A DNA stretch of 64,000 nucleotides from Flavobacteriaceae bacterium (GTDB lineage Bacteria; Bacteroidota; Bacteroidia; Flavobacteriales; Flavobacteriaceae). Shown here in pieces: positions 21,648 to 30,210 of the stretch. Below the pieces are notes generated by a model. The model was not told the DNA's origin. It saw only the letters and a list, made by a program, of their open reading frames with translations, and did no database searches. The stretch lies in NCBI GenBank assembly GCA_013214065.1, contig JABSPK010000016.1, forward strand, positions 1 through 64,000. The letters run 5' to 3'. The number at the start of each line of letters is the position of its first letter. Position 1 is the stretch's first letter. The translations under genes and the position numbers were made by a program.

Positions 21648-24600
21648 ATGGAACAAATCAAAGCGTACGTACCGAAAAACAAAATACGTATCGTCACCGC
21701 CGCATCCTTGTTCGATGGGCATGATGCCGCGATCAATATCATGCGGAGGATCATTCAATCAACCGGGGTCGAAGTGATCCATCTCGGACATGACCGTAGT
21801 GTGGCCGAAGTAGTCGATTGTGCGATACAGGAAGACGCCAATGCCATAGCCATGACATCGTATCAAGGCGGACATAACGAGTATTTCAAGTACATGTACG
21901 ACCTACTCCAAGAAAAGGGTGCCGGTCACATTAAGATATTCGGTGGCGGAGGCGGGGTTATTTTGCCTGAAGAGATCAAGGCTTTGATGGACTATGGTAT
22001 CGAACGGATCTATTCCCCTGACGATGGTCGTGAGATGGGCCTGCAAGGCATGATCAATGATTTGGTCGAAAAGAGCGATCGTCCAGTTCCACCCTTATCC
22101 GAGTCAACGTCCAAGGCTTTACAAGAACAACTGCACAACAAGGAGGTCGGTGCCATTTCCCGTTTGATTTCCTTGGCAGAGAATCGGCCCGATGAATTCC
22201 ATATACATTTTGATGCGCTCAAAGGCGAACGTTCGGTTCCCGTATTGGGGATTACCGGAACAGGGGGTGCGGGAAAATCCAGTTTGGTCGATGAGCTTAT
22301 CCGGAGGTTCTTGAACGAACACCCTGACAAACATATCGGTGTGGTTTCGGTAGACCCTTCGAAGCGAAAGACCGGTGGGGCGTTATTAGGTGATCGTATC
22401 CGTATGAACGCCATACACCATCCGAGGGTGTACATGCGCTCCTTGGCCACACGGCAATCGAACTTGGCGCTTTCAAAATATGTAAAGGAAGCCGTTGAGG
22501 TATTAAAAGCGGCATCGTTCGATTTGATCATTTTGGAAACCTCGGGCATCGGACAGTCCGATACCGAGATTTTGGAGCACAGTGATGTTTCGTTATACGT
22601 GATGACCCCTGAATTCGGGGCGGCCACCCAATTGGAGAAGATCGATATGTTGGATTTCGCCGATTTGGTCGCCATCAATAAATTCGACAAACGGGGCGCC
22701 TTGGATGCCTTGCGCGATGTCAAGAAGCAATATGTACGAAACCACGGATTGTGGGAAGCAAAGGACCACGAGCTTCCCGTATTCGGTACCATAGCCTCAC
22801 AGTTCAATGATGGTGGGATGAACCGTTTGTACCGTGCCGTTATGGAACAGTTGACGGCACAAGCTTCGAATGGGTTCAAAGCCCCCGAGGCCAAAGGCGA
22901 TGAAGTTTCTGAAAAGCTGTTCGTGATTCCTCCGGCGAGGGTCCGTTACCTCTCCGAAATAGCCGAATCGAATCGGGACTATGATCTCAAGGCCAGAACG
23001 CAACGCCAGGTGGCCCAGCGCTTATATGGCGTCTATATGACCTTGATTTCGCTGGTCGGGATCGAACCGGATTCGGATTCCGCACATGCTGTTTTATTGT
23101 CTACGGGGGTAGATGCCCAAGCCCTTCGCGAAAAGGCCCAGGGTGAACAGATTGAATTTCTTGAACTTTTGTTGACCCAATTCGAGACCATTAAAAAAGA
23201 CTTGGATCCCTATCATTGGGACGAGATCCTCATTTGGCAACAGCAAGTTAAGCGCTATGGGGATCCCGTTTATTCCTATAAGGTCAGGGATAAGGAAATC
23301 AAAATAGAGACCACCACCGAATCGCTTTCGCATTTGAGGATCCCGAAAATCGCCCTGCCGAAGTACCGGGCTTGGGGAGATCTTTTGGGGTGGATGCTGC
23401 AAGAAAACCTACCAGGGCAATTTCCGTACACCGCTGGAATTTATCCCTTCAAACGCACCGGCGAGGATCCTACGCGTATGTTCGCAGGTGAAGGAGGTCC
23501 CGAACGCACCAACCGTCGCTTTCATTACGTAAGTCTTGGCATGCCGGCAAAACGGCTTTCGACCGCTTTCGATTCGGTGACCTTGTATGGCCACGATCCA
23601 GGGCATCGCCCCGACATCTATGGAAAAATCGGAAATGCAGGGGTCTCGATATGTTGTTTGGATGATGCCAAAAAACTGTATTCAGGTTTCGATCTAAGCG
23701 ATCCCATGACCTCGGTCAGTATGACGATCAATGGTCCGGCACCGATGCTACTCGGTTTTTTTATGAACGCCGCTATCGATCAAAATTGTGAAAAGTATAT
23801 TTCAGAGAACGGCTTGACTGATGAAATCGATCGAAAGATCGAGGCGATTTTCAAAAAGAAAGGCATTGCGCGACCCCGATACAACGGCGCCTTGCCCGAA
23901 GGTAATGACGGTTTGGGTTTGATGCTATTAGGGGTAACCGGCGATCAGGTATTGCCCCAAGACGTCTACGATACCATTAAGGCCAAGACCCTGGCCCAGG
24001 TCAGGGGAACGGTACAGGCCGATATCCTTAAAGAAGACCAAGCGCAGAATACCTGCATCTTCTCTACGGAGTTCGCCTTGCGATTGATGGGTGATGTGCA
24101 AGAGTATTTCATTTCCCAAAACGTGCGCAACTTTTATTCGGTCTCCATTTCAGGATACCATATTGCCGAAGCAGGGGCGAATCCGATATCGCAATTGGCG
24201 TTCACCTTGTCGAACGGGTTCACCTATGTCGAGTATTACTTGAGTCGGGGTATGGACATCGATAAATTCGGACCGAACCTGTCGTTCTTCTTTTCGAACG
24301 GTATCGACCCCGAATATGCGGTTATCGGTCGCGTGGCACGCCGAATCTGGGCCAAGGCCATGAAAATGAAATACGGGGCGGGTGCAAGGGCGCAAATGCT
24401 CAAGTACCACATCCAGACCTCAGGAAGGAGCCTTCATGCCCAAGAAATCGACTTTAACGATATCCGGACGACCTTACAGGCCCTTTACGCCATTTACGAC
24501 AATTGCAATTCCTTGCATACCAACGCCTACGATGAGGCAATAACCACGCCGACCGAAGAGTCGGTACGTCGTGCAATGGCCATACAGTTGATCATCAATC

Positions 24601-25103
24601 GTGAACTCGGTTTGGCGAAGAATGAAAATCCGCTACAGGGTTCCTTTATTATTGAAGAATTGACCGACTTGGTCGAAGAGGCCGTTTTGATGGAATTCGA
24701 TCGGATTACCGAACGCGGTGGGGTATTGGGGGCTATGGAGACCATGTACCAACGATCGAAGATCCAAGAAGAAAGCCTGCATTACGAAACCTTGAAGCAC
24801 AACGGCGCCTACCCGATTATCGGGGTCAATACTTTTTTGAGCTCGAAGGGGTCGCCGACTATTCTACCCGCCGAGGTCATCAGGGCCACCGAGGAAGAAA
24901 AAATGCTACAGATCCAGACAGTCACCGATTTGAACGATGGAAACCGATCGGTTTCCGATCGATTGCTTCGATCCTTGCAGGATACCGCCGTAGCCAACGG
25001 GAATCTTTTCGAAACCTTGATGGAAGTCACCAAATATTGTTCATTGGGGCAAATAACCAAGGCGCTCTTCGAAGTCGGTGGGCAATACCGCAGGAATATG
25101 TAG
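21648..25103 (+). CDS. icmF: Fused isobutyryl-CoA mutase (IcmF)
   Basis: A 1151-aa adenosylcobalamin enzyme interconverting isobutyryl-CoA and n-butyryl-CoA, fused to its own G-protein chaperone. Order: B12-binding domain (about 10-145, base-off motif DGHDAAIN with the cobalt-binding His25, and [12 protein letters not shown]); MeaB-like GTPase (about 195-420, Walker [27 protein letters not shown]); linker; then the mutase TIM barrel (about 560-1130) with [18 protein letters not shown] and AMTSYQGG-type contacts. This order (B12, GTPase, mutase) is diagnostic of IcmF rather than methylmalonyl-CoA mutase. It implies dependence on cobalamin. An in-frame TTG at 21630 is rejected because it lies inside the promoter. 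Confidence 0.95.
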   Translation: MEQIKAYVPKNKIRIVTAASLFDGHDAAINIMRRIIQSTGVEVIHLGHDRSVAEVVDCAIQEDANAIAMTSYQGGHNEYFKYMYDLLQEKGAGHIKIFGGGGGVILPEEIKALMDYGIERIYSPDDGREMGLQGMINDLVEKSDRPVPPLSESTSKALQEQLHNKEVGAISRLISLAENRPDEFHIHFDALKGERSVPVLGITGTGGAGKSSLVDELIRRFLNEHPDKHIGVVSVDPSKRKTGGALLGDRIRMNAIHHPRVYMRSLATRQSNLALSKYVKEAVEVLKAASFDLIILETSGIGQSDTEILEHSDVSLYVMTPEFGAATQLEKIDMLDFADLVAINKFDKRGALDALRDVKKQYVRNHGLWEAKDHELPVFGTIASQFNDGGMNRLYRAVMEQLTAQASNGFKAPEAKGDEVSEKLFVIPPARVRYLSEIAESNRDYDLKARTQRQVAQRLYGVYMTLISLVGIEPDSDSAHAVLLSTGVDAQALREKAQGEQIEFLELLLTQFETIKKDLDPYHWDEILIWQQQVKRYGDPVYSYKVRDKEIKIETTTESLSHLRIPKIALPKYRAWGDLLGWMLQENLPGQFPYTAGIYPFKRTGEDPTRMFAGEGGPERTNRRFHYVSLGMPAKRLSTAFDSVTLYGHDPGHRPDIYGKIGNAGVSICCLDDAKKLYSGFDLSDPMTSVSMTINGPAPMLLGFFMNAAIDQNCEKYISENGLTDEIDRKIEAIFKKKGIARPRYNGALPEGNDGLGLMLLGVTGDQVLPQDVYDTIKAKTLAQVRGTVQADILKEDQAQNTCIFSTEFALRLMGDVQEYFISQNVRNFYSVSISGYHIAEAGANPISQLAFTLSNGFTYVEYYLSRGMDIDKFGPNLSFFFSNGIDPEYAVIGRVARRIWAKAMKMKYGAGARAQMLKYHIQTSGRSLHAQEIDFNDIRTTLQALYAIYDNCNSLHTNAYDEAITTPTEESVRRAMAIQLIINRELGLAKNENPLQGSFIIEELTDLVEEAVLMEFDRITERGGVLGAMETMYQRSKIQEESLHYETLKHNGAYPIIGVNTFLSSKGSPTILPAEVIRATEEEKMLQIQTVTDLNDGNRSVSDRLLRSLQDTAVANGNLFETLMEVTKYCSLGQITKALFEVGGQYRRNM

Positions 25104-25117
25104 ACAGGGTAGGGCTT

Positions 25118-25504
25118 CTACTCAAGAAAAGAGGATCGCCACTGTTTGAAATACGTTCGAAAAGAGTAAATCTCCTTGCGCAAAAGTCCGACATATTCGC
25201 GTTCGCGGATGCCGTCTTTTTCCAACCCGTTGCAATACGAAAGGATATTTTTGGTAATGGTATTCACAAAGGCAACATGGTGTCGTAGGGCGCGGATCGA
25301 ATCGGAAGTTTGCACCTTCCGCAAGGTCGCAGGAAGCAACAGGGCATCGGTGGCAATGGAATTGGCGATGTCATCACGTAATGCAGCCGTGCGTTTGCGC
25401 TTGAACACATCGTTCTGTTTCGAAAAATAGCTCGCCACTGCCTGGCTCAGGTCACAAAGGGCCTGGGACTTTTGGTGAATGGACGGCGCATTGGGATTCA
25501 ACAT
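25118..25504 (-). CDS. Hypothetical all-helical protein
   Basis: A 128-aa cytosolic protein predicted to be helical throughout, with many Lys/Arg residues, no signal and no membrane segment. Distinctive stretches are VASYFSKQNDVFKRKRTAAL, LRHHVAFVNTITKNILSYCN and LLRKEIYSFRTYFKQWR, which could form a helical bundle. I do not recognise the family. It converges with icmF (14-base gap) and is divergent from the Lrp gene with 117 bases between start codons. Coding bias fits the window, so it is probably real. Confidence 0.6.
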   Translation of the reverse strand: MLNPNAPSIHQKSQALCDLSQAVASYFSKQNDVFKRKRTAALRDDIANSIATDALLLPATLRKVQTSDSIRALRHHVAFVNTITKNILSYCNGLEKDGIREREYVGLLRKEIYSFRTYFKQWRSSFLE

Positions 25505-25549
25505 CTTTATCCTAGCAATTAAGTAGACATAAAATTACATAAGAAATAG

Positions 25550-25591
25550 GGTATTTTACTTAATATATTTAGGCCTAAATCAAAAAATACC
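25550..25591. promoter_or_regulatory. Nested dyad upstream of the Lrp gene
   Basis: A perfect 14-bp palindrome ATTTAGGCCTAAAT (25567-25580) sits inside an outer inverted repeat GGTATTTT (25550-25557) / AAAATACC (25584-25591). It lies about 30-70 bases before the Lrp start and in the shared region with the divergent hypothetical gene. Autoregulatory Lrp binding or another dimeric regulator would fit. Confidence 0.6.
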
Positions 25592-25621
25592 TTTAAATTT
25601 AAATTAATATTAATTTTTGCT

Positions 25622-26077
25622 ATGGAATTTAAAGTTGATGATGTCAGTATGCAGATTCTTGGGCTTTTGCAGCAAAATGCCCGCGCCACCTTTTCCGATA
25701 TCGGCCGTGAAATCGGACTGACCTCACCTGCCGTGGCCGAGCGCATCAAGAAGATGGAAGATGTGGGGATCATCCAAAAATACCGTACCGAGGTCTCCCA
25801 TGCCGCCTTGGGTTTCCAACTCAGGGCCATGATCACCCTTAGGGCTTTCGTAGGCAAACTCAAACCGTTTCTGAACAGTGTCGGGACCTTTGAGGAAGTG
25901 GTCAATTGCTACCGCATCACTGGTAATGAAAATATCATCATGGAGGTCGTACTTCGAGATCAGTTCCATTTAGAACGCCTTATCGACCGGCTGATCGCTT
26001 ACGGTGAAACACGAACCCACATCGTGCTTTCGAATGTCATTTCGAATGCGACGCTACCAAATACGATGGAAAAATGA
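25622..26077 (+). CDS. Lrp/AsnC-family transcriptional regulator
   Basis: 151 aa, the normal length for the family. The N-terminal helix-turn-helix is DVSMQILGLLQQNARATFSD followed by LTSPAVAERIKKMEDVGIIQ. The C-terminal RAM ligand-binding/oligomerisation domain starts at about 68 and contains VVNCYRITGNENIIMEVVLR. Such regulators sense amino acids and act as octamers. The ATG at 25622 is 3 bases after TAATTTTTG, a slightly stretched -7 element, so its mRNA may also be leaderless. Target genes cannot be told; ilvE lies 8 kb away. Confidence 0.92.
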   Translation: MEFKVDDVSMQILGLLQQNARATFSDIGREIGLTSPAVAERIKKMEDVGIIQKYRTEVSHAALGFQLRAMITLRAFVGKLKPFLNSVGTFEEVVNCYRITGNENIIMEVVLRDQFHLERLIDRLIAYGETRTHIVLSNVISNATLPNTMEK

Positions 26078-26129
26078 CAATGATTGGGCTAGATTTTGTT
26101 TTTGGCCGGATTTTTGATGTAATTGCATT

Positions 26130-27548
26130 ATGGTAAAAAAGTATCTTGTAGTCTGCTTCTTCATTGTAGCTAGCCAGCCATTCTTCGCGCAAGATATCAA
26201 CCTCAGAAAGGGGACGATCATTGATTCCGTTCCCATATCCGAAACTTCAAAAGAAAGTTTTTCCTTGTTCTTGCCAACGAAATTCGAGGCGAATAAGAAC
26301 TGGCCGATTTTGTTCCTTTTCGATATGTATGGCCAAAACAGGCGAACGATGTCGATGTTCCTACAAGCAGCCGAAAATCGCGGTTTTATCTTGGCCTCCC
26401 CAAACCAAGTACACGATTCCGTTTCCCTTTCCAATAATGTTTTGATCGCCCAACGAACCATAGAAAAAGCCACGGGTCTCCTGCCTGTCAATAGCAGTCG
26501 GATATACACGGGAGGACATCAAGGGGGTGGCCGGTTCGCAAACCTTTTGCCCATATTGATCAAGAATATCGAAGGGGTACTTTCAATCAATGCTTCTTTG
26601 GCCAATACCGAATTGCTCACCGGTAAGGTGCGTTTTCAACATGTGGTTTTGGTCGACCCGTCGAATTACACCTATCCTGATGTATTCCAAGATGCCAAGA
26701 TATTGAACAAACTGCGCATCCCGAATTTCATTTTGGATTTCAAGGGTTCGGGAGGATGGCCCGAACATGCAGACCTGGAGAAAGCCCTATGGTACTTCGA
26801 TTTAGCCGCAGTCAAGAAACAATCCGTCCAAATAGACAAGACGGAGATCGAAGCCCAGTACAAGGCCGAAATGGACTTGGTCCGTTCCTTAAAGGATTCG
26901 GGCAACTATCTGATGGCAGAACAAGAAACCATGGCGATGATCAAGGCGTATCGCCTCCTTGTCGATACCGATAGTTTGCGAGAGCACCAAAAGCTACTTA
27001 AAAAGGAGCGGGGCTATCGAAGTGCCAAACGAAATGAAAATGCGGCCTTCTTCAAGGAATCTTTATTACGCGAAGATTATGTGTACTATTTGGAAGAAGA
27101 CTTGTTGACCTACAACTTCAATAATTTGGGATGGTGGAGCTATCAAATGCAACAGATCAAGGGATTCAAGAAAGGGGATACCCAGGCAGAGCGCCGTATG
27201 GGTGAACGTCTTGATGGTTTTGTCAATGCCCTGGTCGACGATAATATCGATGTTGTCAAATCCGATAAATCAGTGAACGAAGAGGCGCTGGTGCTGCTTT
27301 TGATGCTGAAGACGATTACCGAACCCGGTGAGATGGATCACTACCTCAAGGTCGTTTCCTTGGCTGCCAAGAACGAAGACTATGGTACGGCACTTTTTTA
27401 TTTGGAAGAAGCGTTGAAAAACGGATTCACTGATGCCGAAAAGCTTTACCGTCTGGAACATACCGCCTTGTTCCGGATCACCCCCGAATTCAATGCCCTG
27501 GTGACCAAGTACCTGAAAGACGCCCGATACAACCTCAAGGACGAATAA
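26130..27548 (+). CDS. Secreted alpha/beta-hydrolase-fold protein, nucleophile missing
   Basis: A 472-aa exported protein (signal peptide about 1-20, ending FFAQD). Residues about 28-270 resemble a secreted esterase: PILFLFDMYGQNRR, then IYTGGHQGGGRFANLL, where the nucleophile elbow would normally read GxSxGG. Here the position is Gln131, so a serine triad is not possible. A GWPEH near 250 may be the remnant of the His loop. The C-terminal half is helical with TPR-like character (YGTALFYLEEALKNGFTD). It may be a binding protein derived from an esterase. Its end overlaps the end of the opposite-strand DJ-1-like gene by 14 bases. Confidence 0.75.
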   Translation: MVKKYLVVCFFIVASQPFFAQDINLRKGTIIDSVPISETSKESFSLFLPTKFEANKNWPILFLFDMYGQNRRTMSMFLQAAENRGFILASPNQVHDSVSLSNNVLIAQRTIEKATGLLPVNSSRIYTGGHQGGGRFANLLPILIKNIEGVLSINASLANTELLTGKVRFQHVVLVDPSNYTYPDVFQDAKILNKLRIPNFILDFKGSGGWPEHADLEKALWYFDLAAVKKQSVQIDKTEIEAQYKAEMDLVRSLKDSGNYLMAEQETMAMIKAYRLLVDTDSLREHQKLLKKERGYRSAKRNENAAFFKESLLREDYVYYLEEDLLTYNFNNLGWWSYQMQQIKGFKKGDTQAERRMGERLDGFVNALVDDNIDVVKSDKSVNEEALVLLLMLKTITEPGEMDHYLKVVSLAAKNEDYGTALFYLEEALKNGFTDAEKLYRLEHTALFRITPEFNALVTKYLKDARYNLKDE

Positions 27549-28260
27549 CCTCATGGGCGACCTGATCAAGGTCCCAATCAATGACCAGACCCTTGGCCAG
27601 GGATCTTGCGATTTCCTTTCCGTACAATACCTCTGCCAGATAGAGTGCCGCTTCGAAGCTTTTGGCCCCGCCGGCCGAAGTGATGTATTTGCCGTCGTGT
27701 ACGAACAGCAGACTGTCGCGCACTTGCAATTGCGGAAACCGTTCTTTATAGGTTTCGATGTCACTAGGAAAGGTAGTCGAAACCGAATCGTCCAAGAGGC
27801 CTGCTTGGGCCAATGCAAAAGCACCGTCACAATGGGAGGTGACGTAGAGGGCCTCGCGATCAACCTGTTTCACGAAATCGATCATCGCCCTGTCTTTTAA
27901 ATCGGAATCTAAATGATGTTCGGCACTGGGTACGACCAAAATGTCGATTCGCGGTAGCTCGTCTTGGGTGTAATCGAAATCCGGTAGGATCCGGATTCCT
28001 TCGAAACTCGTAATGGGATCTAAAGTATTGGCAACGGTGAAGGTATTCATTGCCTTGATTCCCTCACGGAATTGGGTGTGCTGAAAAATATCAAAGGGGG
28101 CGGTGAACTCGGTGTTGTACACACCGTCCATGATCAAAAAGGCGACATTGTACCGTCCTGATGGCAGTACTGGGGGTGTCGGCGATTTTTCCGTGTCCGG
28201 TGGGGTAGGCTTACATCCAGTTAGACATAAAACAATACAAAAGGCCAGCGCTTTTTTCAT
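27535..28260 (-). CDS. DJ-1/PfpI-family lipoprotein
   Basis: A 241-aa lipoprotein (signal with LTGC, Cys16) followed by a Pro-rich spacer and a DJ-1/PfpI domain. The domain begins YNVAFLIMDGVYNTEF, contains the acidic residue in the first strand region, and has the nucleophile elbow at Cys144 in TSHCDGAFALAQAGLLD. Export of this normally cytosolic fold is unusual but recurrent in Bacteroidota. It could be a glyoxalase, amidase or hydratase. I start at ATG 28260 because it gives a perfect lipoprotein signal; the open frame continues 54 codons further upstream. Confidence 0.85.
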   Translation of the reverse strand: MKKALAFCIVLCLTGCKPTPPDTEKSPTPPVLPSGRYNVAFLIMDGVYNTEFTAPFDIFQHTQFREGIKAMNTFTVANTLDPITSFEGIRILPDFDYTQDELPRIDILVVPSAEHHLDSDLKDRAMIDFVKQVDREALYVTSHCDGAFALAQAGLLDDSVSTTFPSDIETYKERFPQLQVRDSLLFVHDGKYITSAGGAKSFEAALYLAEVLYGKEIARSLAKGLVIDWDLDQVAHEVIRP

Positions 28261-28321
28261 GGAAATCGATTTTGAATGACCAAAGTACGATGAACCAACT
28301 GAACCAATACGCTTTTGGTCG

Positions 28322-28329
28322 TATTTTTG
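28322..28329 (+). promoter_or_regulatory. -7 element abutting a start codon
   Basis: TATTTTTG fully matches TAnnTTTG, and the ATG of the DUF1684 gene begins 4 bases after the final G, the expected transcription start. No -33 element was identified. Confidence 0.5.
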
Positions 28330-28332
28330 AGC

Positions 28333-28971
28333 ATGCGGAAAAAGCTTCTCTTTTTGGTCGTGGTTTTGATTTTGGGATGCAAACAGCCAAAACGCTATCA
28401 TGAATCGGTCGTTGAGCCCCAAGGTGTTTCTGAAAAAATCAAAGCGATTTTACAGCATCGAAAAGACTTGAATGCCGAGTTTTCCGATCCTGAAGAATCC
28501 CCGCTGCCCGATCGATATCGAAAGGATTTCGTAGGGCTCGATTTCTTCAAACCGGATACCACTTATGTGATCGAGGCGCGTTTCGAACGTACCCCTGATG
28601 CCCAACCTTTTTTCTTAGCGACCAATACCGATCGCAAAACCGAGGAAGTGGTCTTTGGTATCGCCCATTTCGAATTGAACGGGGAATCCCATAAATTGGA
28701 GGTATACCGCAGTTTGGATTTGATCGGGGAGGAGGGGTATGAAGACTATCTTTTTCTTCCTTTTGCCGATGATACCAATGGGGAAAGTACTTATGGAGGT
28801 GGGCGCTATATCGATTTGACCATTCCCGAAGGGGAGGTTTTGGTCATTGATTTCAACTTGGCGTACAATCCGTACTGCGTCTACAATAAAAAATACTCCT
28901 GCCCCTTAGTGCCAAGGCAAAATTATTTGAAAACTAAGGTGAAGGCAGGAGTAAAGGACTTCAAAAAATAG
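28333..28971 (+). CDS. DUF1684 lipoprotein
   Basis: A 212-aa lipoprotein; the signal ends LILGC (Cys16). The mature part shows the DUF1684 pattern: a helical start (VSEKIKAILQHRKDLNAEF), PLPDRYRKDFVGLDFF, and a beta-rich end with YEDYLFLPFADDTNGESTYGGGRYIDL and the conserved NLAYNPYCVY with CPLVP. The function of the family is unknown, though the cysteine/asparagine-rich end is nearly invariant in my memory of it. It is divergent from the DJ-1-like lipoprotein gene with 72 bases between start codons. An in-frame ATG at 28315 precedes the promoter and is not used. Confidence 0.88.
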   Translation: MRKKLLFLVVVLILGCKQPKRYHESVVEPQGVSEKIKAILQHRKDLNAEFSDPEESPLPDRYRKDFVGLDFFKPDTTYVIEARFERTPDAQPFFLATNTDRKTEEVVFGIAHFELNGESHKLEVYRSLDLIGEEGYEDYLFLPFADDTNGESTYGGGRYIDLTIPEGEVLVIDFNLAYNPYCVYNKKYSCPLVPRQNYLKTKVKAGVKDFKK

Positions 28972-28974
28972 CAA

Positions 28975-28998
28975 ATCCCCCAATATAAATCAGGGGAT
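28975..28998 (-). terminator. Possible terminator of the PII-Amt-porin operon
   Basis: A 6-bp stem ATCCCC/GGGGAT with a 12-base loop is followed on the minus strand by a T-rich stretch. It lies 33 bases past the porin stop codon. The stem is short, so confidence is limited. Confidence 0.4.
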
Positions 28999-29030
28999 CC
29001 GCCATTTGAGTCAGCATTAAAGTGGTTTCT

Positions 29031-30089
29031 TTAATCGAAAGAGTATACCGCTGCCACCAAGAAAGAGGCAAGACTTGAAGTTGGATCCAAATCGTTATCG
29101 ATAAAGGCATCTTCCGAAGCGCTATCCAATCGGATTTCCGGAATGATCGTCAAATCACCAACCGTTGCGTTTCCGGTCAAGGTCAAGGCCAGAACGCTGG
29201 CATCGCCATCGGCATCGACGGCACCGATGGCACCGAATGAATCGGTTTCGGTGAAGTACTCAGCACGCAGTCCGATGGTAAAGTTTTCAGAAGTTTTGTA
29301 TTGTGGGTACAATGCGGCACCGGCAAAGCTTCCGCCATCGTCCTCAAGGCTAAAGTAGGCGGCGTTGATTCCCAAAAAGAAGTCGTCCGAAAGATCGAAC
29401 CCACCCGTGTAATCGATTTCGAATCCGCCCTGGCTATACAAAAGGTTCAAGAATTGACCCGAATACCCCAATTGAGCCCCAACGGCATAGTCACCGGTCG
29501 GGTTGAACTCGGTGATGTCGGTCGGGTTCATCACGGCCAACATGGCGCTCCACTCGTTACCCAGGTCAAAATCCGCCTTCAAGCCGGTATGGCTGAAGGG
29601 TCCGTAAGAGAACAAGTAACTGGTGCTGTAGTTGAAATTTCCAGCCGGGGAGATGACCTCGTATCCTAAAAAGGTGTTGAAGTTCCCCAAGGTCAAGGTC
29701 ACCGATTCACTGACATTCCAATAGGCATACAGCTGGTTGATGATGTCACCGGTCGCCGAGTAAAGTGGTGAGGCGAAAATCGCATCGGTTCCCCTTGGGC
29801 CGAAAACAAGATCGGCAACGAAACCTACTTTTTCACCTTCATAACTGGCGATGACGTTGGCCATACCCAAAGAAAATCCGGGTAGGTTGGCAAAGGAAGA
29901 GCCAGGGGCAATGGCATCCTCATCGTTCGGGGCGGTCAAGTTCGCACGGTAGTAGACATCTACGGTACCGCTGATATCGAATTTGCTTTTTTCTTCTTCC
30001 TCTTCTTGGGCCATCATTGGTGCGGCCATCAAGGCAAGGGCGAAAATTCCTAAATTTTTTATGTACTTTGTATTGATAATCGTTTTCAT
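29031..30089 (-). CDS. Outer-membrane porin linked to ammonium uptake
   Basis: A 352-aa exported barrel. The signal peptide ends at about 27 (APMMAQ), followed by an acidic EEEEEKSKF stretch and about sixteen predicted amphipathic strands (for example FDISGTVDVYYRANLT, YAVGAQLGYSG, FTIGLRAEYFTETDSF), ending VAAVYSFD with the terminal aromatic. It resembles the OmpL-like/Bbp2 beta-barrel porins. It is the third gene of a glnB-amt-porin run on one strand, so it probably lets ammonium or small nitrogen solutes cross the outer membrane for Amt. A strong hairpin separates it from amt. Confidence 0.85.
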   Translation of the reverse strand: MKTIINTKYIKNLGIFALALMAAPMMAQEEEEEKSKFDISGTVDVYYRANLTAPNDEDAIAPGSSFANLPGFSLGMANVIASYEGEKVGFVADLVFGPRGTDAIFASPLYSATGDIINQLYAYWNVSESVTLTLGNFNTFLGYEVISPAGNFNYSTSYLFSYGPFSHTGLKADFDLGNEWSAMLAVMNPTDITEFNPTGDYAVGAQLGYSGQFLNLLYSQGGFEIDYTGGFDLSDDFFLGINAAYFSLEDDGGSFAGAALYPQYKTSENFTIGLRAEYFTETDSFGAIGAVDADGDASVLALTLTGNATVGDLTIIPEIRLDSASEDAFIDNDLDPTSSLASFLVAAVYSFD

Positions 30090-30168
30090 ATTTCAAAAGG
30101 TTATGACCCCTATCCAAAGGGTGTCGTTTATTGATTAATTGAATGTTTAAAAGTGGAAAAGGTTATTT

Positions 30169-30196
30169 AACGGAGCGTTCTGCCAAACGCTCCGTT
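30169..30196. terminator. Intercistronic hairpin between amt and the porin gene
   Basis: A perfect 11-bp stem AACGGAGCGTT/AACGCTCCGTT with a 6-base loop lies 15 bases after the amt stop and 80 bases before the porin start. On the minus strand the T tract is weak, so it may be a partial terminator or an RNA-stability element that sets different levels of the two proteins. Confidence 0.7.
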
Positions 30197-30210
30197 TCCT
30201 TTTTATGCAA

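Noticed and set aside
22010-22894. 294-codon ORF antisense within icmF
   Set aside because: Lies entirely over the GTPase domain of IcmF, with Ser/Arg-rich low-complexity composition typical of an antisense shadow.
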